This document shows positions 30,721-32,457 of a stretch of DNA of 32,457 nucleotides, in pieces (position 1 is the first letter of the stretch; every line of letters starts with the position of its first letter). The notes beneath the pieces were generated by a model that saw only the letters and a list, made by a program, of their open reading frames with translations, ran no database searches and had not been told where the DNA came from. The DNA is from Bacteroidales bacterium UBA2295 (GTDB lineage: Bacteria; Bacteroidota; Bacteroidia; Bacteroidales; Tenuifilaceae). The DNA lies in the NCBI GenBank assembly GCA_002345825.1, contig DDWD01000145.1:1-32457 (forward strand). Direction: 5' to 3'. The translations under genes were made by a program, and so were the position numbers.

Positions 30721-32031
30721 TTATTTGCTTGGGAATTGGGGCTGTTGCCCATTAAGAACCATTTCGTATATCTTTTTTACCTCAAGGGCGGCATTTTCCC
30801 ACTTAAGGTTGTTTACCTCATCTTGGCCATACCGCCTGAAGTACTTCGAAAGTGCATCGTAGTTGAGCAGTCCGTAAATGCTATCGGCCATGGCGTCGAT
30901 ATCCCAAAAATCTACTTTTAGGGCGTGCCTAAGCACTTCGGCCACTCCCGATTGCTTGGAGATTATGACCGGCACGTTGCTCTTTATGGCCTCGAGGGGG
31001 CTTATGCCAAATGGCTCCGATACGGATGGCATGACGTACACATCGCTCATGGCAAACATGGTGTTTACCTCATTCCCTTTAAGGAATCCGGTGAAATGGA
31101 ACTTGTGCGAGATTTCCAGCTCAGCAGCGCGCCTTATCATACGGTTGAGCATATCGCCACTACCGGCCATAACAAATCTTACATTATCGTAGCGCTCTAG
31201 AACTTTACTTGCAGCCTCGACAAAGTAGTCGGGGCCTTTTTGGAATGTAATTCTGCCGAGGAAAGTAACCACTTTCTCGGGTACTTTTTTGGTAACCCCA
31301 GCGCAGGGGTCGTTACCCGTAAAATCAACCGCATTGTGCACTGTTACCACTTTATCCTCGGGTATTCCATAGCGATTAATAACAATGTTACGTGTGAGGT
31401 GGCTAACCGCGATCACCATATCGGCCATCTCCATCCCCTGCTTTTCGATATCGTAAACAGCCTGATTAATATTCTCGCCGCTGCGGTCGAACTCGGTGGC
31501 ATGGATATGAACCACGAGTGGCTTGCCCGATACCATCTTGGCTGTTATTCCTGCCAGGTAGGTAAGCCAATCGTGAGCATGAATTATGTCGAACTCTTCC
31601 TTGGCGGCAATGGATCCGGCAATGATAGCATACCGGGAAACTTCTTTCATAAGGTCTTTCCCATATTTGCCCGAGAACTTAAACTTATGCCATGTTCTAT
31701 CTTCATGCTGATCAATCCTGTCGAGTTCGGTTTCCGTAACCAACCGATGAAACTCCTCGGGGCCAACATAGGGGACAAGGTTTGAGCCTACCTCCAAGTA
31801 GCTAATCTTTTTCCAAAACTCTTCGAGGTCAACAGAAATATGGCTCACATCAATATCCTCGGCAGGGACTAATCGAACTGCCGACTGATCCTCGTCGCCA
31901 AAAGCCTTGGGAACCACAAAGGCCATATCTACATTATGCTTTGCCAAACCCCTTGTGAGCCCGAAGCATGCGGTGCCAAGTCCTCCCGAAATATGTGGTG
32001 GGAACTCCCAACCAAACATTAGTACTCTCAT
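30721..32031 (-). CDS. GT4-type glycosyltransferase, probable glycogen/alpha-glucan synthase
   Basis: 436 residues with the GT-B fold. The N-terminus MRVLMFGWEFPPHISGGLGT is the donor-domain start with the G-G-L motif seen in starch/glycogen synthase-like GT4 and GT5 enzymes. IIHAHDWLTYLAG (near 165) and VTFLGRITFQKGPDYFVEAA (near 255) are typical. The E-x7-E motif appears as SEPFGISPLEAI. In Bacteroidota it is regularly found beside GH57 and debranching genes, so a role in alpha-glucan synthesis is likely; a role in another glucan or glycolipid cannot be excluded. It overlaps in role with the GT3 half of the fusion. It starts 9 bases after the debranching enzyme stop, in the same operon. Confidence 0.9.
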   Translation of the reverse strand: MRVLMFGWEFPPHISGGLGTACFGLTRGLAKHNVDMAFVVPKAFGDEDQSAVRLVPAEDIDVSHISVDLEEFWKKISYLEVGSNLVPYVGPEEFHRLVTETELDRIDQHEDRTWHKFKFSGKYGKDLMKEVSRYAIIAGSIAAKEEFDIIHAHDWLTYLAGITAKMVSGKPLVVHIHATEFDRSGENINQAVYDIEKQGMEMADMVIAVSHLTRNIVINRYGIPEDKVVTVHNAVDFTGNDPCAGVTKKVPEKVVTFLGRITFQKGPDYFVEAASKVLERYDNVRFVMAGSGDMLNRMIRRAAELEISHKFHFTGFLKGNEVNTMFAMSDVYVMPSVSEPFGISPLEAIKSNVPVIISKQSGVAEVLRHALKVDFWDIDAMADSIYGLLNYDALSKYFRRYGQDEVNNLKWENAALEVKKIYEMVLNGQQPQFPSK

Positions 32032-32040
32032 GCTTATAGT

Positions 32041-32457
32041 TTAGGGTTTTATGTTTTTATCGTACATTCTTTTTATTCTAAGCACCTCGGCTATACTCCA
32101 TGCTTGCGATATGCATCCATTGGGGCGTTGAGGTGGATCGCCATCGTACACCTCGGCAATACCACACACACCATGTTTGGACATATCTTCACAAAATGAA
32201 TCGAGCACTTCTTTTGCAATGGCATTAGCCGTTTTTCCGTGAATTTTATAGTATCCCTCAATGAAATGCCCTAGCAACCAAGGCCAAGCAGTGCCCTGAT
32301 GGTAGGCGCTATCACGAGTTGCTTGATCACCTTCATATCTGCCTATATAACGTGGGTTTTTGGGGGCGAGGGTTCTTAATCCTCTGGTAGTGAATAGTTC
32401 GCGATGCACTGCATCTAGCACACCCCTTTTCATCTCATCGGTAATTGGGCTGTATGG
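32041..32457 (-). CDS. Glycogen debranching enzyme (amylo-alpha-1,6-glucosidase type), C-terminal part
   Basis: The frame is open to the end of the window, so only the last 138 residues are seen and the start lies beyond 32457. The sequence follows the GDE C-terminal (alpha/alpha)6 domain closely: RELFTTRGLRTLAPKNPRYI, GDQATRDSAYHQGTAWPWLL, GIAEVYDGDPPQRPNGCISQ and AWSIAEVLRIK. By family knowledge it hydrolyses alpha-1,6 branch points in glycogen. An ATG at 32433 is internal and is not the start. It is the first visible gene of the glycogen operon, 9 bases before the GT4 gene. Confidence 0.94.
   Translation of the reverse strand, partial: PYSPITDEMKRGVLDAVHRELFTTRGLRTLAPKNPRYIGRYEGDQATRDSAYHQGTAWPWLLGHFIEGYYKIHGKTANAIAKEVLDSFCEDMSKHGVCGIAEVYDGDPPQRPNGCISQAWSIAEVLRIKRMYDKNIKP

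Noticed and set aside
31240..31785. 181-codon plus-strand frame inside the GT4 gene
   Set aside because: It is antisense to a strongly conserved glycosyltransferase; its length reflects the codon use of the real gene.

Overview
The window reads as a chromosomal piece of a Bacteroidota bacterium, probably a free-living or environmental member of Bacteroidales/Marinilabiliales. The evidence is a TonB-type outer-membrane barrel of the OMP_b-brl_3 kind, a protein with a type IX secretion C-terminal sorting domain, a FISUMP-domain surface protein, TAnnTTTG-type (-7) promoters (a textbook TTTG-N19-TAnnTTTG lies before rplU), few Shine-Dalgarno sequences, and a long acidic tail on ribosomal protein bS16. 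The genus cannot be fixed from the sequence alone. No rRNA, tRNA, CRISPR array, intact insertion sequence or phage gene was seen.

Layout. 1-1167: 3' end of an outer-membrane beta-barrel gene, convergent with a small lipoprotein gene (1180-1731, minus). 1846-5491 (minus): K+-dependent membrane pyrophosphatase hppA and, upstream, prfB with an intact programmed +1 frameshift. 5607-10100 (plus): a secreted M28 zinc peptidase and a 908-residue FISUMP/Fn3-like/InlB-B-repeat surface protein. 10269-12222 (plus): rplU-rpmA and serS. 12335-17348 (plus): an EamA transporter, an S41 lipoprotein protease, ruvC, a small tail-anchored unknown protein and mutL. 17349-19752: two mosaic clusters of short repeats flanking a minus-strand, T9SS-secreted, seven-repeat FG-GAP/VCBS protein, an apparent island between mutL and rpsP. 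19753-20857 (plus): rpsP-rimM. 20860-24928 (minus): hotdog thioesterase, tsaC, ahcY, a small membrane protein with an internal duplication, and ribF. 25007-32457 (minus): a glycogen operon, transcribed as debranching enzyme (cut by the window edge), GT4-type glucan synthase, GH57 glucanase/glucanotransferase, and a 1414-residue fusion of GT3 glycogen synthase with GT35 alpha-glucan phosphorylase. It ends at a perfect 15-bp terminator hairpin.

Functionally, most of the window is housekeeping: translation (prfB, rplU, rpmA, serS, rpsP, rimM, tsaC), DNA repair and recombination (ruvC, mutL), the methyl cycle (ahcY), flavin cofactors (ribF) and energy conservation from pyrophosphate (hppA). The glycogen operon puts synthesis, remodelling, debranching and phosphorolysis in one transcript, and even places synthesis and phosphorolysis in one polypeptide. 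The accessory content is cell-surface or secreted: the beta-barrel, M28 peptidase, FISUMP protein, S41 lipoprotein and VCBS protein. No clear new defence or mobile system is present. The most unusual items are the synthase-phosphorylase fusion, the repeat-bounded VCBS island, the fresh 231-bp tandem repeats in the FISUMP gene, a MutL lacking the usual endonuclease residues, and two small unknown membrane proteins.
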